Source of the DNA: Aureimonas sp. Leaf324
Lineage (GTDB): Bacteria; Pseudomonadota; Alphaproteobacteria; Rhizobiales; Rhizobiaceae
DNA length: 64,000 nucleotides
Reading direction: 5' to 3'
Assembly: GCF_001423245.1 (NCBI RefSeq)
Contig: NZ_LMOH01000028.1
Span: 168,116 to 232,115 of the forward strand
Position 1 is the first letter of the stretch, and the number at the start of each line of letters is the position of its first letter. The translations under genes and the position numbers were made by a program. Shown here piece by piece: positions 28,118 through 38,498 of the stretch. The notes beneath the pieces are model-generated. The model did no database searches and was not told where the DNA came from. It saw only the letters and a list, made by a program, of their open reading frames with translations.

Positions 28118-28179
28118 GGTCGCAAGTCGGGTCGAGGGGTAGGGTTCGCGGCCTATATGGCAAGAACCGTGCGGCATTG

Positions 28180-28944
28180 CTACCCGGCCGCGTTGCGCCA
28201 GAAATAGTAGACGGCAAGCCCGAGGCCGACGGCGATCACCACCGCGCGCACATAGGGCTGGGGCACGCGCTTGGCGGTCCAGACACCGGCATAGCCGCCG
28301 AGCGCGACGCCCGGGATCATCACCATGGCCTCGGGCCAGGCGACGACCCCGCCCGACACGAAGACCACGATGGCGACGACCGCGATCACGGTGGCGAGCA
28401 TGTTCTTCAGGGCGTTGAGCTTGTGGTAGTCGCCGCCCTGCGTGAGGCCGAGCGTCGCCAGCATCATGATGCCCATGCCGGCGCCGAAGAAGCCGCCGTA
28501 GATCGCGGTCAGGAACTGCACCACCGGTCCGGCGAGCCCCTTGCCGCGTCCGGCCTCCTCGGCATGGCGCGCCTTCGGCTTCAGCCACGGTCCGGCGGCG
28601 AAGAGCGCGGTCGCGGCGAGGAGCAGCCAGGGCACCATCGACTGGAACTGCGGATTGTCGAGCGACAGGAGGATCAGCGCCCCGACGCCGGACCCGAGCA
28701 CCGAGGCGAGCGCCAGCATCAGCGCGCCGCGCCACATCCGCCGGATGTCGCTCCAGTAGGCGAGCGTCGAGGTGACGTAGCCGGGGAACTGGACGATCGA
28801 CGAGGTGGCGTTGGCCGAGATCGGTGAGATGCCGCCGAGCGTCATCGCGCCGAAAGTCAGGAACGTGCCGCCGCCGGCGACCGCGTTGATCGCGCCGGCC
28901 AGAAAGCCCGAAACAAAGAGCGACAGGGCATAGACGAGCGTCAT
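28180..28944 (-). CDS. TauE/SafE family anion exporter
   Basis: 254 residues, about eight helices. The two half-repeats each begin with a Gly-rich block: [22 protein letters not shown] and [20 protein letters not shown], the hallmark of TauE/SafE (DUF81). Members export sulfite, sulfoacetate or other organosulfonates; the substrate is not indicated by neighbours. ATG 28944 opens directly into helix 1; the upstream extension is basic and non-membrane. Confidence 0.9.
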   Translation of the reverse strand: MTLVYALSLFVSGFLAGAINAVAGGGTFLTFGAMTLGGISPISANATSSIVQFPGYVTSTLAYWSDIRRMWRGALMLALASVLGSGVGALILLSLDNPQFQSMVPWLLLAATALFAAGPWLKPKARHAEEAGRGKGLAGPVVQFLTAIYGGFFGAGMGIMMLATLGLTQGGDYHKLNALKNMLATVIAVVAIVVFVSGGVVAWPEAMVMIPGVALGGYAGVWTAKRVPQPYVRAVVIAVGLGLAVYYFWRNAAG

Positions 28945-29144
28945 GAGGCGGCCTCGAACGGCGGGAACGCCCGTTCCCATAGGCGAACCGCGCTCGCGCG
29001 CAAGGGCAGGGACGCGCGAAAGCCGCCGCCCCTCGACAAGGAGCGCCTGCGCGTGTAAGAGCGCCACGCTTTCCTCAGAATAACTTGACCGTGTTTCACG
29101 GCCATGACCGGCTCGATCCGGCATGAAACGAACCGAGGCAGACC

Positions 29145-29603
29145 ATGAACATCATCGCCGAACTGGAGGCCGCAGAGGCCGCCCGCATCGCCGCCATCCG
29201 CACCCTTCCGGCCTTCTCGCCGGGCGACACGCTGCGCGTCAACGTCCGCGTGACGGAAGGCACCCGCACCCGCGTGCAGGCCTACGAGGGCGTCTGCATC
29301 GCCCGTTCGGGTGCTGGCATCCAGGAGAACTTCACGGTTCGCAAGATCTCCTACGGCGAAGGCGTCGAGCGCGTGTTCCCGATGTACTCGCCGTCGCTGG
29401 AGTCGGTCGAGGTGGTCCGCCGCGGTCGCGTGCGCCGCGCCAAGCTCTACTACCTGCGCGATCGTCGCGGTAAGTCGGCCCGTATCGTCGAGGCGACCAA
29501 CGTGCGCGCCCGCAAGCTCAACGACGACGCCCGTTCGGTGGCCGCCAACGAGCGCGCCGCCAAGGAAGCCGCCAAGACCGCTGCCAAGGAAGCCGCCGAG
29601 TAA
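29145..29603 (+). CDS. rplS: 50S ribosomal protein L19
   Basis: 152 residues. The conserved L19 core ([33 protein letters not shown] and [42 protein letters not shown]) is complete. A C-terminal Ala/Lys/Glu-rich extension of about 30 residues is usual in this group. Start ATG 29145 with GAGGCAGACC upstream. Followed by its own terminator, so it is probably monocistronic here. Confidence 0.97.
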   Translation: MNIIAELEAAEAARIAAIRTLPAFSPGDTLRVNVRVTEGTRTRVQAYEGVCIARSGAGIQENFTVRKISYGEGVERVFPMYSPSLESVEVVRRGRVRRAKLYYLRDRRGKSARIVEATNVRARKLNDDARSVAANERAAKEAAKTAAKEAAE

Positions 29604-29634
29604 GCTTCGGCGATTCGTCGCTTTCGAGACTGGC

Positions 29635-29659
29635 AAAGGGCGGCCTCGTGCCGCCCTTT
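29635..29659 (+). terminator. Terminator after rplS
   Basis: A 9-bp stem AAAGGGCGG/CCGCCCTTT with a seven-base loop, 32 bases past the rplS stop. The T run is only three long before C. Confidence 0.75.
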
Positions 29660-29711
29660 CGCGTTTCCGGCCCTCACGATGCGAGGCGCCGGGCCAAAGG
29701 ATGAACCCATC

Positions 29712-30764
29712 ATGAGCCTTCGCTCCCGTCTTCGCGCCATCCCGGTCGACCGGTTCCTGCTTCTCCTGATCGCGACCGTCGCGCTCGCTGCCGTCCTGCC
29801 GGCACGGGGCCAAGTGGCCGAGGCCTTCGACTGGATCACCTACGGGGCGATCGCGCTCCTGTTCTTCCTCTACGGCGCGCGCCTGTCGCCGCAGGCGGTG
29901 TGGGCGGGCCTCCTGCACTGGCGGCTGCAGGGCCTCGTGTTCCTGTCGACCTTCGCGCTGTTCCCGCTGGTCGGGCTTCTGGTCTACCCAATGGCCGGTC
30001 AGATCCTGCCGGCAGAACTCGCGCTCGGGCTCCTTTACCTCACGCTCCTGCCGTCCACCGTGCAGTCCTCGATCGCCTTCACCTCGATCGCGGGCGGCAA
30101 CGTGCCGGCGGCGCTGACCAGCGCGTCGGTGTCCAACATGCTCGGCGTCGTCGTGACGCCGCTCCTGGTGCTGCTTCTGGCCAGCGGATCGGGCGGGGCG
30201 ATCTCGTTCGATGCGATCGAGAAGATCGCGCTGCAGATCCTCGCGCCCTTCGTCGCGGGGCAGGTCGTGCGGCCGCTGATCGGCGCCTGGCTCGCCCGCC
30301 ACAAGCCGGTGACGACCGTCGTCGACCGCGGCTCGATCCTCCTCGTCGTCTACGCCGCCTTTTCGGAAGGCGTCGTCGCGGGCGTCTGGACGAGCCTCGA
30401 CTGGCAGGACCTCGCGGTCGTCGTCCTCCTCGACATCGCGATCCTCGCCTTCGTCCTGTCGGTGACGACGCTTCTCGCCCGCAAGCTGCGCTTCTCGCGC
30501 GAGGACGAGATCGCGATCGTCTTCTGCGGCTCGAAGAAGAGCATGGCGACCGGCATTCCGATGGCGGGCATCCTGTTCGCGGGTCATGCGATGGCGTTGG
30601 TGGTGCTGCCGCTGATGCTGTTCCACCAGATCCAGCTCTTCGCCTGCGCCGCGCTGGCCCAGCGCTATGCCCGCCGCACGTCCGGTCCGGTGCCGAGCGT
30701 GACGGAGGCGGCTGCGGCGGAGCGCCGGAGCGTCGAGGATGCGGTCGCCACGACCAACCCTTGA
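29712..30764 (+). CDS. Bile acid:sodium symporter family protein (YocS/ArsB-like fold)
   Basis: 350 residues, nine to ten helices, with family features LLFFLYGARLSPQAVWAGLLHWRLQG, LPSTVQSSIAFTSIAGGNVPAALTSASVSNMLG and FCGSKKSMATGIPMAGILF. This is the SBF-like (DUF4137-type) branch found in many bacteria; sodium-coupled transport of an organic anion is expected and the substrate is unknown. ATG 29712 fits; 11 further upstream codons are open but polar. Confidence 0.9.
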   Translation: MSLRSRLRAIPVDRFLLLLIATVALAAVLPARGQVAEAFDWITYGAIALLFFLYGARLSPQAVWAGLLHWRLQGLVFLSTFALFPLVGLLVYPMAGQILPAELALGLLYLTLLPSTVQSSIAFTSIAGGNVPAALTSASVSNMLGVVVTPLLVLLLASGSGGAISFDAIEKIALQILAPFVAGQVVRPLIGAWLARHKPVTTVVDRGSILLVVYAAFSEGVVAGVWTSLDWQDLAVVVLLDIAILAFVLSVTTLLARKLRFSREDEIAIVFCGSKKSMATGIPMAGILFAGHAMALVVLPLMLFHQIQLFACAALAQRYARRTSGPVPSVTEAAAAERRSVEDAVATTNP

Positions 30765-31056
30765 GACGGTGAGCGGCGGCGCGCAGCGGGCCATTGCGCG
30801 GCTGCGCGTGCGGGCGTATTTTGGAACGATGCGAAGACGCGCGCGATACAATGGCCGCCTGCCGACCACGCTGGGGTTCTCCCCGGTGGAGGATCGTGCG
30901 CGCATGCCCGGCCGCTTCTTCTATCGGCAGATCTCGGCCGTCCACCTAGCGGCCTGAGCCGCCGCGACGGCGCGGCCCGCATGCCCCCAACGTTCCCGTG
31001 ATGTCCGGCACGGCGGCCCCACGGCCGTCCGGCCCCACCGAAGACGCGAAGAGCCG
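30765..31056. other. Intergenic leader region before leuC (292 bp)
   Basis: No supported gene. A 72-codon plus-strand frame ending at 30957 is arginine-rich and shows no family. I see no Leu-codon-rich leader peptide or T-run attenuator before leuC. An imperfect GC stem (GGCGGCC/GGCCGTC) lies about 30-45 bases before the leuC start. The leuC promoter must lie here or upstream. Confidence 0.4.
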
Positions 31057-32472
31057 ATGAGCGACCAACCGAAGCCCCGCACCCTCTACGACAAGATCTG
31101 GGACGACCACGTCGTCTCGACCGGCGAGGGGGGCGAAAGCCTCCTCTACATCGACCGCCACCTCGTCCACGAGGTGACGAGCCCGCAGGCATTCGAGGGC
31201 CTGCGGGCGGCCGGCCGAAAGGTCCGCCATCCCACGCGCACGCTCGCCGTCGTCGACCACAACGTGCCGACCTACGACCGGCGCGGCGGCATCCACAACG
31301 AGGAAAGCCGCATCCAGGTCGAGACGCTGGCCAAGAACGCGGCCGAGTTCGGCGTCGAGTACTTCAACGAGGTCGACGAGCGACAGGGCATCGTCCACAT
31401 CATCGGGCCGGAGCAGGGCTTCACCCTGCCGGGCATGACGATCGTGTGCGGCGACAGCCACACCTCGACCCACGGCGCCTTCGGGGCGCTCGCCCACGGC
31501 ATCGGCACCTCGGAGGTCGAGCACGTGCTGGCCACCCAGACGCTGATCCAGCAGAAGGCCAAGAACATGCTCGTCCAGGTGGACGGGCAGCTTCCGCCGG
31601 GCGTCACCGCCAAGGACATCATCCTCGCCATCATCGGCGAGATCGGCACGGCGGGCGGCACCGGCTACGTCATCGAGTTCGCCGGCGAGGCGATCCGCGC
31701 CCTGTCGATGGAAGGGCGCATGACGATCTGCAACATGACGATCGAGGGCGGCGCACGCGCCGGCCTGATCGCGCCGGACGAGACGACCTTCGCCTATATC
31801 AAGGACAAGCCGCGCGCACCGAAGGGCGCGGCCTTCGAGCAGGCCGTCGCCTACTGGCGCACGCTGCACACGGACGAGGGCGCCCATTTCGACAAGGTCG
31901 TGCGTCTCGACGCCGGCAACCTGCCGCCGATCGTCTCCTGGGGCTCCTCGCCCGAAGACGTCGTGTCGGTGACGGGCACCGTGCCCGATCCCGACGCCAT
32001 CGACGACGAGAACAAGCGCGAGACCAAGAAGCGGGCGCTCGACTACATGGGCCTCACGCCGGGAACGCCGATGACGGACCTCACCGTCGACCGCGTCTTC
32101 ATCGGCTCCTGCACCAACGGGCGCATCGAGGACCTGCGCGCCGTCGCCAAAGTCGTGGAGGGCCGTAAGGTGGCCGACACCGTCTCGGCGATGATCGTGC
32201 CGGGCTCGGGTCTGGTCAAGCTGCAGGCCGAGGCCGAGGGGCTCGATGCGATCTTCAAGGCCGCGGGCTTCGACTGGCGCGAGCCGGGCTGCTCGATGTG
32301 CCTCGGCATGAACGAGGACCGCCTCAAGCCCTACGAGCGCTGCGCCTCGACCTCGAACCGCAACTTCGAGGGGCGGCAGGGCTTCAAGGGCCGCACGCAT
32401 CTCGTCTCGCCCGCGATGGCTGCCGCGGCCGCGATCGCCGGCCGTTTCGTCGACATCCGCGAGTGGCGCTGA
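31057..32472 (+). CDS. leuC: 3-isopropylmalate dehydratase large subunit
   Basis: 471-residue aconitase-family subunit of the leucine-pathway isomerase (works with LeuD). The [4Fe-4S] ligands are in [14 protein letters not shown] and [10 protein letters not shown]; substrate-site blocks [28 protein letters not shown] and [10 protein letters not shown] are intact. leuD and leuB are not adjacent, as is usual in Rhizobiales. Start ATG 31057 with AAGAG upstream. Confidence 0.98.
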   Translation: MSDQPKPRTLYDKIWDDHVVSTGEGGESLLYIDRHLVHEVTSPQAFEGLRAAGRKVRHPTRTLAVVDHNVPTYDRRGGIHNEESRIQVETLAKNAAEFGVEYFNEVDERQGIVHIIGPEQGFTLPGMTIVCGDSHTSTHGAFGALAHGIGTSEVEHVLATQTLIQQKAKNMLVQVDGQLPPGVTAKDIILAIIGEIGTAGGTGYVIEFAGEAIRALSMEGRMTICNMTIEGGARAGLIAPDETTFAYIKDKPRAPKGAAFEQAVAYWRTLHTDEGAHFDKVVRLDAGNLPPIVSWGSSPEDVVSVTGTVPDPDAIDDENKRETKKRALDYMGLTPGTPMTDLTVDRVFIGSCTNGRIEDLRAVAKVVEGRKVADTVSAMIVPGSGLVKLQAEAEGLDAIFKAAGFDWREPGCSMCLGMNEDRLKPYERCASTSNRNFEGRQGFKGRTHLVSPAMAAAAAIAGRFVDIREWR

Positions 32473-32517
32473 GGCGTTGAGAGCGCCCGGACGGCTTCGG
32501 CCGAACCGGGCGCCGGT

Positions 32518-33714
32518 CTAACCGGCGAAGATGGTGCCGGCGGCAAGGGACTGCGTCGCCGCCGGGGTCGATGCCGGGTCCTCGATGTCGATCACCACCG
32601 TGTCGCGCCCTTCGGCCTTCGCGCTGTAGAGCAGGTGGTCGGCCCGATCGATCGCGTCGAACAGCGTTTCGTCGCGACCGAACGCCACCACGCCGAAGCT
32701 CGCCGTCACCGACAGGTCGGTGAGCGGCGCCGGCCAGCGGATCTGCCGCGCCGAGATGCGCACGGTCTCGGCAAGTTCCAGCGCGGACGTGCGGTCACGG
32801 CCCGCCACTACGATCGCGAACTCCTCGCCGCCGATGCGCGCCACCAGCCCGTCCGCGCCCGCAAGGCCGCTGCAGAGCGCCGCATAGCCGCACAGGACGG
32901 CGTCGCCCGCCTCGTGGCCGTAGCGGTCGTTGATCAGTTTGAAATGGTCGAGATCGCTGAGGACGAGCGTGAGGGCGGCATCCGGCCAGTTGCGTCGACG
33001 CATCGCCTCGACGCCCTGTTCCAGGCCGCGCCGGTTCAGCGCCCCGGTCAGCGCGTCGGCGGTCGATTCCTCGCGCAGGCGCCCGATCACGTCGAACACC
33101 GTCGTCAGGATCACGCTCAGCGCCAGAAGGATGCCCGTCGCCGCGCCGTTCAGCTGGAACACGAAGCCCCAGGGCGATTCGCGCCAGTTGGATACGCCGA
33201 GATCCTCCGGCGAGGCGTAGAGAAGAAGGACGTTCTGCAGGCCGAGACTCATCGTGATCGTGCCGCACAAGCCGACGAGGAGCGGCCGCAGCGTGCCCGG
33301 ATCGCGCCGCATCTCGATCGCCGAAAGGAGCATGAGGGCCGCACAGGCCGTCTGCACCGAAAAGACCTCGTGCAGCACCGACCCGTCGAGGAAGGCGAGA
33401 CTGCCCGCGGCACCCGCGCTGCCGGCCCCGACGACGAGGGCGAGCCATGTCCAGCGCGGGCGGCGCCCGGCGCGCGCGGCGAAGGCGGCGTTGGCGATCG
33501 CCAGCGCGATCAGGAACAGCGTGTCCTCGAATGTTGGCTTGAGGACGCTGCCGGGCGCCGTCGGCAGGACGGTGAGGGCGAAGCCGAGGGCCGCGACAAG
33601 GAACGCCGCGCTCCACCACCGAAGGCTGGAATGGAGGCGCGACAGCAGGAGGAAGCAGAGCGCGAAGGCGCAGAAGAGGAACGGCAGGGACCAGGCGAGA
33701 ATATCGGCGCGCAT
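32518..33714 (-). CDS. Membrane diguanylate cyclase (GGEEF), no inhibitory site
   Basis: 398 residues. Residues 1-220 carry about six to seven helices with no recognised sensor domain; residues 230-385 form a GGDEF domain with the active-site motif GGEEF (RIGGEEFAIV), SDLDHFKLINDRYGHEAGD and FGVVAF. It should make cyclic-di-GMP. The allosteric RxxD I-site that normally lies five residues before GGEEF is missing (GADG instead), so product inhibition is unlikely. Start ATG 33714 with a strong GGAGGA site. Confidence 0.92.
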   Translation of the reverse strand: MRADILAWSLPFLFCAFALCFLLLSRLHSSLRWWSAAFLVAALGFALTVLPTAPGSVLKPTFEDTLFLIALAIANAAFAARAGRRPRWTWLALVVGAGSAGAAGSLAFLDGSVLHEVFSVQTACAALMLLSAIEMRRDPGTLRPLLVGLCGTITMSLGLQNVLLLYASPEDLGVSNWRESPWGFVFQLNGAATGILLALSVILTTVFDVIGRLREESTADALTGALNRRGLEQGVEAMRRRNWPDAALTLVLSDLDHFKLINDRYGHEAGDAVLCGYAALCSGLAGADGLVARIGGEEFAIVVAGRDRTSALELAETVRISARQIRWPAPLTDLSVTASFGVVAFGRDETLFDAIDRADHLLYSAKAEGRDTVVIDIEDPASTPAATQSLAAGTIFAG

Positions 33715-33896
33715 TCCTCCTCCCTGTCCTTCGCATGACGCAACGTTGCCTGCGCCATGATTTGACGCCGCCTGTTGCGGCCCCATGAAAATCACTAGCC
33801 GCAGCGGCAGCCAGGCGCAATCGGCCTTCCCGGCTTCGGCCATCGATCCGCCGGCCGCGACTTGACGCTCACGCGCTTCCGCCGCACACCAGCGCC

Positions 33897-34367
33897 ATGA
33901 GCCAGAGCGAAAGCGTCCCCGACATCGAGATCGGCCTCCTGCGCCTGAAGGATGCGCGCGAACTCGCGCCGCTTCTGGCCGCCTACAATCAGGCCATGTT
34001 CCGCGGCGCGCCGGGCGCGCCAGACACGTTCTATGCCGAGCAACTGCTGCAGGACCGGACCGGCGAGATGCTGGGCGCCCGGCTGGACGGCGAACTCGTC
34101 GGGTTCCTCCAGTTCTACGACCTGCCGGACCTGTGGACGGGCATGCGCGCGGGGCTCGCCGACCACGTCTTCGTCGACCAGCGGCACCGCCGCAAGGGCA
34201 TTGCCAAGGCGATGGTCGACGTTCTGGCCGAGGAAGCCGATTCGCGCGGCTGGTCGCGCCTCGTGCTCCATGCGCCGCGCCATGGCGGATCGGGGCGCCA
34301 CCTCTACGAGAAGGTGGCCGAGCCCGCCGACTGGTCGAGCTACGTCCTGCGCTTCCTCGACCGCTGA
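33897..34367 (+). CDS. GNAT N-acetyltransferase
   Basis: 156 residues with a GNAT core: VFVDQRHRRKGIAKAMVDVLAEEADSRGWSRLVLHAPRHGGSGRHLYEKVA. The acetyl-CoA loop is RHRRKGIAK. Substrate unknown. It stands alone, divergent from the diguanylate cyclase (182-bp gap containing two TTGACG elements) and upstream of the sdh operon. Confidence 0.85.
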   Translation: MSQSESVPDIEIGLLRLKDARELAPLLAAYNQAMFRGAPGAPDTFYAEQLLQDRTGEMLGARLDGELVGFLQFYDLPDLWTGMRAGLADHVFVDQRHRRKGIAKAMVDVLAEEADSRGWSRLVLHAPRHGGSGRHLYEKVAEPADWSSYVLRFLDR

Positions 34368-34442
34368 CGACCGGCGGTCGCCGCCCGCCTGCGACGCAAG
34401 CGACATTCAATCGGTTTGGGCGTGAATGCGACCGATCGCGGC

Positions 34443-34472
34443 TTGATTTCGCAGCCGCACAGGTTCTTTAGA
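34443..34472 (+). promoter_or_regulatory. Candidate sdhC promoter
   Basis: TTGATT (34443-34448), 18 bases, TTTAGA (34467-34472), about 70 bases before the sdhC start. Matches the general sigma-70 layout; not tested. Confidence 0.3.
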
Positions 34473-34542
34473 AGCAATCCAGCCGCGTTCGGGCGCCATG
34501 CCCGGCGTTCCATGCCAGCCGCGATCGCCCATGGAGTGATCC

Positions 34543-34932
34543 TTGTCCGACATCAAATCCGCCCGGCCGCTGTCGCCGCATCTCACGGTCTACCGGTTCC
34601 GGCCGACCATGGCCATGTCGATCCTGCACCGCATCACCGGCGGCGCGCTCTATGTCGGCACGGCGCTCGTGGTCTGGTGGCTGATCGCGGCGGCCAGCGG
34701 GCCGGACGCGTTTTCCTATGCGTCCGCCTTCTTCGGATCGATCATCGGCCGGCTGATCCTCTTCGGCTACAGCTGGGTGCTCCTGCACCACATGGCCGGC
34801 GGCATCCGCCACCTCGTCTGGGACACGGGCGCGGGCCTCGGCCGCGAACAGTCCACCAAGTTCGCCATCGCCACGCTGGTCGCCTCGCTCGTCGGCACGG
34901 TGCTCCTGTGGCTGGTCGTCGTCATCCTGTGA
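34543..34932 (+). CDS. sdhC: Succinate dehydrogenase cytochrome b556 subunit
   Basis: 129 residues with the SdhC opening RPLSPHLTVYRFRPTMAMSILHRITGGAL, three helices and the heme-ligand region SWVLLHHMAGGIRHLVWD. It anchors complex II and binds heme b and quinone. The start is a TTG at 34543, preceded by GGAG six bases upstream; no better start exists for the conserved N-terminus. Next gene sdhD follows after 14 bases. Confidence 0.95.
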   Translation: MSDIKSARPLSPHLTVYRFRPTMAMSILHRITGGALYVGTALVVWWLIAAASGPDAFSYASAFFGSIIGRLILFGYSWVLLHHMAGGIRHLVWDTGAGLGREQSTKFAIATLVASLVGTVLLWLVVVIL

Positions 34933-34946
34933 AGGAAGGGTCCGTC

Positions 34947-35324
34947 ATGGACATGAGAACTCCCCTGAAGCGGGTCCGGGGCTACGGCGCGGCCGGCGAG
35001 GGCACCGGGCATTTCTGGATGCAGCGGCTGACCGCCGTCGCCAACCTCTTCCTGATCTCGTTCTTCGTCGTGCTCCTGATCGCGCTGCACGACGAACCCT
35101 ATGAAGGCGTGCGCGCGGCCTTCGCCAACCCGCTGGTCGGGCTGGTGATGGGGCTTGTCGTCATCTCCGTGTGCGTCCACATGCGTCTCGGCATGCAGAC
35201 CATTATCGAGGACTACATCCACGGCGGCGCGAAGGTTGCCCTCGTCATCCTCAACACCTTCTTCGCCGTCCTCGTCGCCTCGGCGAGCCTTTTCGCGATC
35301 GTCAAGATGAGCTTCGGAGCCTGA
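34947..35324 (+). CDS. sdhD: Succinate dehydrogenase membrane anchor subunit
   Basis: 125 residues, three helices: [39 protein letters not shown] at the start, and the heme/quinone-region [17 protein letters not shown]. Second anchor of complex II. ATG 34947 with GGAAGG upstream; a GTG five codons earlier is weaker. Confidence 0.95.
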   Translation: MDMRTPLKRVRGYGAAGEGTGHFWMQRLTAVANLFLISFFVVLLIALHDEPYEGVRAAFANPLVGLVMGLVVISVCVHMRLGMQTIIEDYIHGGAKVALVILNTFFAVLVASASLFAIVKMSFGA

Positions 35325-35329
35325 ACACC

Positions 35330-37165
35330 ATGGCGACAGCCCAGCCCCATCGCAGCGCGCCGGCCCAGAACGGCAAGGCCTACACATTCATCGACCACAC
35401 GTTCGACGTCGTGGTCGTCGGCGCCGGCGGCGCGGGCCTTCGCGCCACGCTCGGCGCGGCCCAGGCCGGCCTGAAGACCGCCTGCATCACCAAGGTCTTC
35501 CCGACCCGCTCGCACACCGTGGCGGCGCAAGGCGGCGTGGCCGCCTCGCTTGGCAACATGGGCGAGGACAACTGGCGCTGGCACATGTACGACACCGTGA
35601 AGGGGTCGGACTGGCTGGGCGACCAGGACGCCATCGAGTACCTCGTGCGCGAGGCCCCCAAGGCCGTGTACGAGCTCGAGCACTTCGGCGTGCCCTTCTC
35701 GCGCACCACCGACGGCAAGATCTACCAGCGCCCGTTCGGGGGCATGACCACCGATTTTGGCAACGGCCCGCCGGCGCAGCGCACCTGCGCCGCCGCCGAT
35801 CGCACCGGCCACGCCATCCTGCACACGCTCTACGGCCAGAGCCTGCGCTACTCGTCCGAGTTCTTCATCGAGTATTTTGCGATCGACCTCATCATGGACG
35901 AGGAAGGCGCCTGCCGCGGCGTCGTCGCCATCAACATGGACGACGGTTCGATCCATCGCTTCCGCTCCAAGAAGGTGATCCTGGCGACCGGCGGCTATGG
36001 CCGCGCCTACTTCTCGGCCACCTCCGCCCACACCTGCACTGGCGACGGCAACGCCATGGTGCTGCGCGCTGGCCTGCCGCTGCAGGACATGGAGTTCGTG
36101 CAGTTCCACCCGACCGGCATCTACGGCGCGGGCTGCCTGATCACGGAAGGGGCGCGCGGCGAGGGCGGCTACCTCACCAACTCGGAAGGCGAGCGCTTCA
36201 TGGAGCGTTACGCGCCGTCCGCGAAGGATCTCGCCTCCCGCGACGTCGTCTCGCGCTCCATGACCATGGAGATCCGCGACGGCCGGGGCGTTGGCAAGAA
36301 CAAGGACCACATTTTCCTTCACCTCGACCATTTGGACCCGAAGATCCTGCACGAGCGCCTGCCGGGCATCTCCGAGTCGGCCCGCATCTTCGCGGGCGTC
36401 GACGTGACCAAGGAGCCCATCCCGGTCCTGCCGACCGTCCACTACAACATGGGCGGCATCCCGACGAACTATCACGGCGAGGTGCTGACCAAGCGCGACG
36501 GCAACCCGGACTCGGTCGTGCCGGGCTTGATGGCCGTCGGCGAGGCGGCCTGCGTGTCGGTGCACGGGGCCAACCGCCTCGGCTCCAACTCGCTGATCGA
36601 TCTCGTGGTGTTCGGCCGCGCGGCGGGCCTGCGCTGCGCCGAGACCGTCTCGGCCGGCGAGGGCCACGCCCCGCTGCCCGCGAACGCCGGCGACAACTCG
36701 CTCGCCCGCCTCGACCGCTTCCGCTACGCCAAGGGCTCGACCTCCACGGCCGAGCTTCGCGACAACATGCAGCGCACGATGCAGTCGAACTGCGCCGTGT
36801 TCCGCACGGGCGAAATCCTCGAGGAAGGCCACGAGAAGATCCATCAGGTCTGGAAGGCGTCCGACGACGTTCGCGTCACCGACCGCTCGCTGATCTGGAA
36901 CACGGACCTCATCGAGACCCTGGAATACGACAACCTGATCGCCCAGGCCGTCGTGACCATGGACTCGGCCCGCGCCCGCCAGGAATCGCGCGGCGCCCAT
37001 GCACGCGAGGACTTCCCCGACCGCGACGACGTCAACTGGATGAAGCACACGCTGAGCTTCTGCGACACGGTCGCCAAGACCGTGACGCTGGAGGACCGGC
37101 CAGTGCACACCTACACGATGTCGAACGAGATCGAGTACATTCAGCCGAAGAAGCGCGTGTACTGA
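35330..37165 (+). CDS. sdhA: Succinate dehydrogenase flavoprotein subunit
   Basis: 611-residue SdhA. The FAD-binding [17 protein letters not shown] and the covalent-FAD His region [17 protein letters not shown] are present, as are the active-site HPTGI and RGEGG blocks, and the C-terminus [13 protein letters not shown] is typical. Five bases after sdhD. A strong terminator follows, so sdhB is not in the same simple transcript. Confidence 0.98.
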   Translation: MATAQPHRSAPAQNGKAYTFIDHTFDVVVVGAGGAGLRATLGAAQAGLKTACITKVFPTRSHTVAAQGGVAASLGNMGEDNWRWHMYDTVKGSDWLGDQDAIEYLVREAPKAVYELEHFGVPFSRTTDGKIYQRPFGGMTTDFGNGPPAQRTCAAADRTGHAILHTLYGQSLRYSSEFFIEYFAIDLIMDEEGACRGVVAINMDDGSIHRFRSKKVILATGGYGRAYFSATSAHTCTGDGNAMVLRAGLPLQDMEFVQFHPTGIYGAGCLITEGARGEGGYLTNSEGERFMERYAPSAKDLASRDVVSRSMTMEIRDGRGVGKNKDHIFLHLDHLDPKILHERLPGISESARIFAGVDVTKEPIPVLPTVHYNMGGIPTNYHGEVLTKRDGNPDSVVPGLMAVGEAACVSVHGANRLGSNSLIDLVVFGRAAGLRCAETVSAGEGHAPLPANAGDNSLARLDRFRYAKGSTSTAELRDNMQRTMQSNCAVFRTGEILEEGHEKIHQVWKASDDVRVTDRSLIWNTDLIETLEYDNLIAQAVVTMDSARARQESRGAHAREDFPDRDDVNWMKHTLSFCDTVAKTVTLEDRPVHTYTMSNEIEYIQPKKRVY

Positions 37166-37201
37166 AGGCGCGGGGGCCAATCGTCCCCAGTTTCTCGAAT
37201 C

Positions 37202-37235
37202 AAGGGGTCGCTGCTTCGCGCTGCGACCCCTTTTT
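37202..37235 (+). terminator. Strong rho-independent terminator after sdhA
   Basis: 10-bp stem AAGGGGTCGC (37202-37211) / GCGACCCCTT (37223-37232) with an 11-base loop, ending in a run of seven T minus one C after five. Confidence 0.92.
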
Positions 37236-37246
37236 CTTGAGGAGAG

Positions 37247-37270
37247 CCACCTACGAGAATTCGTCGGTGG
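37247..37270 (+). promoter_or_regulatory. Inverted repeat upstream of the App1-like gene
   Basis: CCACCTACGA and TCGTCGGTGG pair at nine of ten positions around a GAAT centre, about 60 bases before the App1 start and 12 bases past the sdhA terminator. There is no T run, so an operator is more likely than a second terminator. No regulator is identified. Confidence 0.3.
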
Positions 37271-37331
37271 TCCTGCCTCCGCGTGGTACCGCCGCTTCCC
37301 GCCGCACCCGCGCTTTGCTATCGCGGGTGGC

Positions 37332-38498
37332 ATGAGATCGGACATGTTGCGCGGGTTTGGCCGGCACATCCTTCGCCAAAGCCGGGTCCTGCGCTTCAGG
37401 ATCAAGCGTGCGGTCGGACTGACGGATCGGCCGACGCTGGTCGTCTACCCCGGGCGCGTGGCGCGCGGGCGGCTGCACATCCTCGGGCGCGTCCTGGAGG
37501 ATGAGGGCGTTTTCGACGCCGCCCATTCCAATTCCACGCTGCGCAACCTCTGGCTGACCTTCAAGCGCTACGAGACCGACGAGATCGGGGCTGCCCGGGT
37601 GCGATACGAGGGGCCGGTGGGCTCGGGCGAGCTCGTCAGCGACAGCGAGGGCTATGTCCGGCTCGACATCGACGCCACCCATCTCGGCGAAGGCACTGCG
37701 CCTTGGACGCCGATCCGTTTCCATCTCGAAACGGCGAAGGGCTACGATTTCGAGCCCGTCGATGCCGAGGGGAGGGCCCGCGTCGTCTCGCCCGCCGCCC
37801 GCTTCGGCATCATCTCCGACATCGACGACACGATCATCCACACCGGCGCCTTCAAGATGCTGCGCCACTGGCGCATCGTCACCGCCAATTCGCCGGAAGC
37901 CCGCACCGCCTTTCCCGGCGTCTCGGAATTCTACCGCGCCCTCTGTGACGGCGTGGCGGGACCGCAGACCAACCCGGTCTTCTACGTCTCGTCGAGCCCC
38001 TGGAACCTGTCGGACATCTTCGAGCGCTTCATGGCGCAGAAGAACATTCCGGCCGGCCCGATGCTCCTGCGCTCCCTGTCCGACGACGCCCTCGGCTGGC
38101 TGCTGCGGCGCCATCGCAGCCACAAGGACCGGGCGATCGACGACCTGATGGCGGACTATCCGGGTCTCGACTTCGTCCTGATCGGCGACAGCGGCCAGAA
38201 GGACGCGACCGTCTATGCCGCGGCGGTCGAGCGGCATCCGGGGCGGGTTCTGGCGGTGCACATCCATGACGTGCGGCCGGAGGGCACGGTCTCGACCGAG
38301 GTCGAGCGCGAGCTGAAGCGCATCGAGGCGGCGGGCGTTCCGACGACGCTCGGGCGGACGCTGGAACAGGCGAGCGCGCACGCCGAGGCCGCCGGCCTGG
38401 TGGTGGCCGGCACGCAGGCCGCCGTGATGGCCGAGATCGCCGAGGAGGCCGGCAAGCCAACGCGCTTCGGCCCGTTCCCGGTGATCGTGCAGCCGTGA
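37332..38498 (+). CDS. App1-like (DUF2183) phosphatase-domain protein
   Basis: 388 residues. The C-terminal HAD-like domain starts with the catalytic DxDxT motif D163-I-D165-D-T (FGIISDIDDTIIHTG) and continues with NPVFYVSSSPWNLSDIFERFM and DFVLIGDSGQKD, the App1/DUF2183 pattern. The yeast namesake is a phosphatidate phosphatase; the bacterial substrate is unknown. Residues 1-155 form a separate beta-rich domain common in these proteins. It lies between sdhA and sdhB with its own probable promoter. Confidence 0.88.
   Translation: MRSDMLRGFGRHILRQSRVLRFRIKRAVGLTDRPTLVVYPGRVARGRLHILGRVLEDEGVFDAAHSNSTLRNLWLTFKRYETDEIGAARVRYEGPVGSGELVSDSEGYVRLDIDATHLGEGTAPWTPIRFHLETAKGYDFEPVDAEGRARVVSPAARFGIISDIDDTIIHTGAFKMLRHWRIVTANSPEARTAFPGVSEFYRALCDGVAGPQTNPVFYVSSSPWNLSDIFERFMAQKNIPAGPMLLRSLSDDALGWLLRRHRSHKDRAIDDLMADYPGLDFVLIGDSGQKDATVYAAAVERHPGRVLAVHIHDVRPEGTVSTEVERELKRIEAAGVPTTLGRTLEQASAHAEAAGLVVAGTQAAVMAEIAEEAGKPTRFGPFPVIVQP

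Noticed and set aside
30739..30957. 72-codon plus-strand frame before leuC, considered as a leader peptide
   Set aside because: No Leu-codon cluster, no attenuator hairpin with T run, and overlap with the end of the upstream transporter gene.
34460..34480. TTTAGAA in the sdhC upstream region considered as an Irr/iron box
   Set aside because: Only one half-site; the inverted half expected for an iron-control element is missing.
35213..37405. A 730-codon minus-strand frame opposite sdhA
   Set aside because: Antisense shadow of a clear sdhA; composition is His/Arg/Val-rich with no family features.
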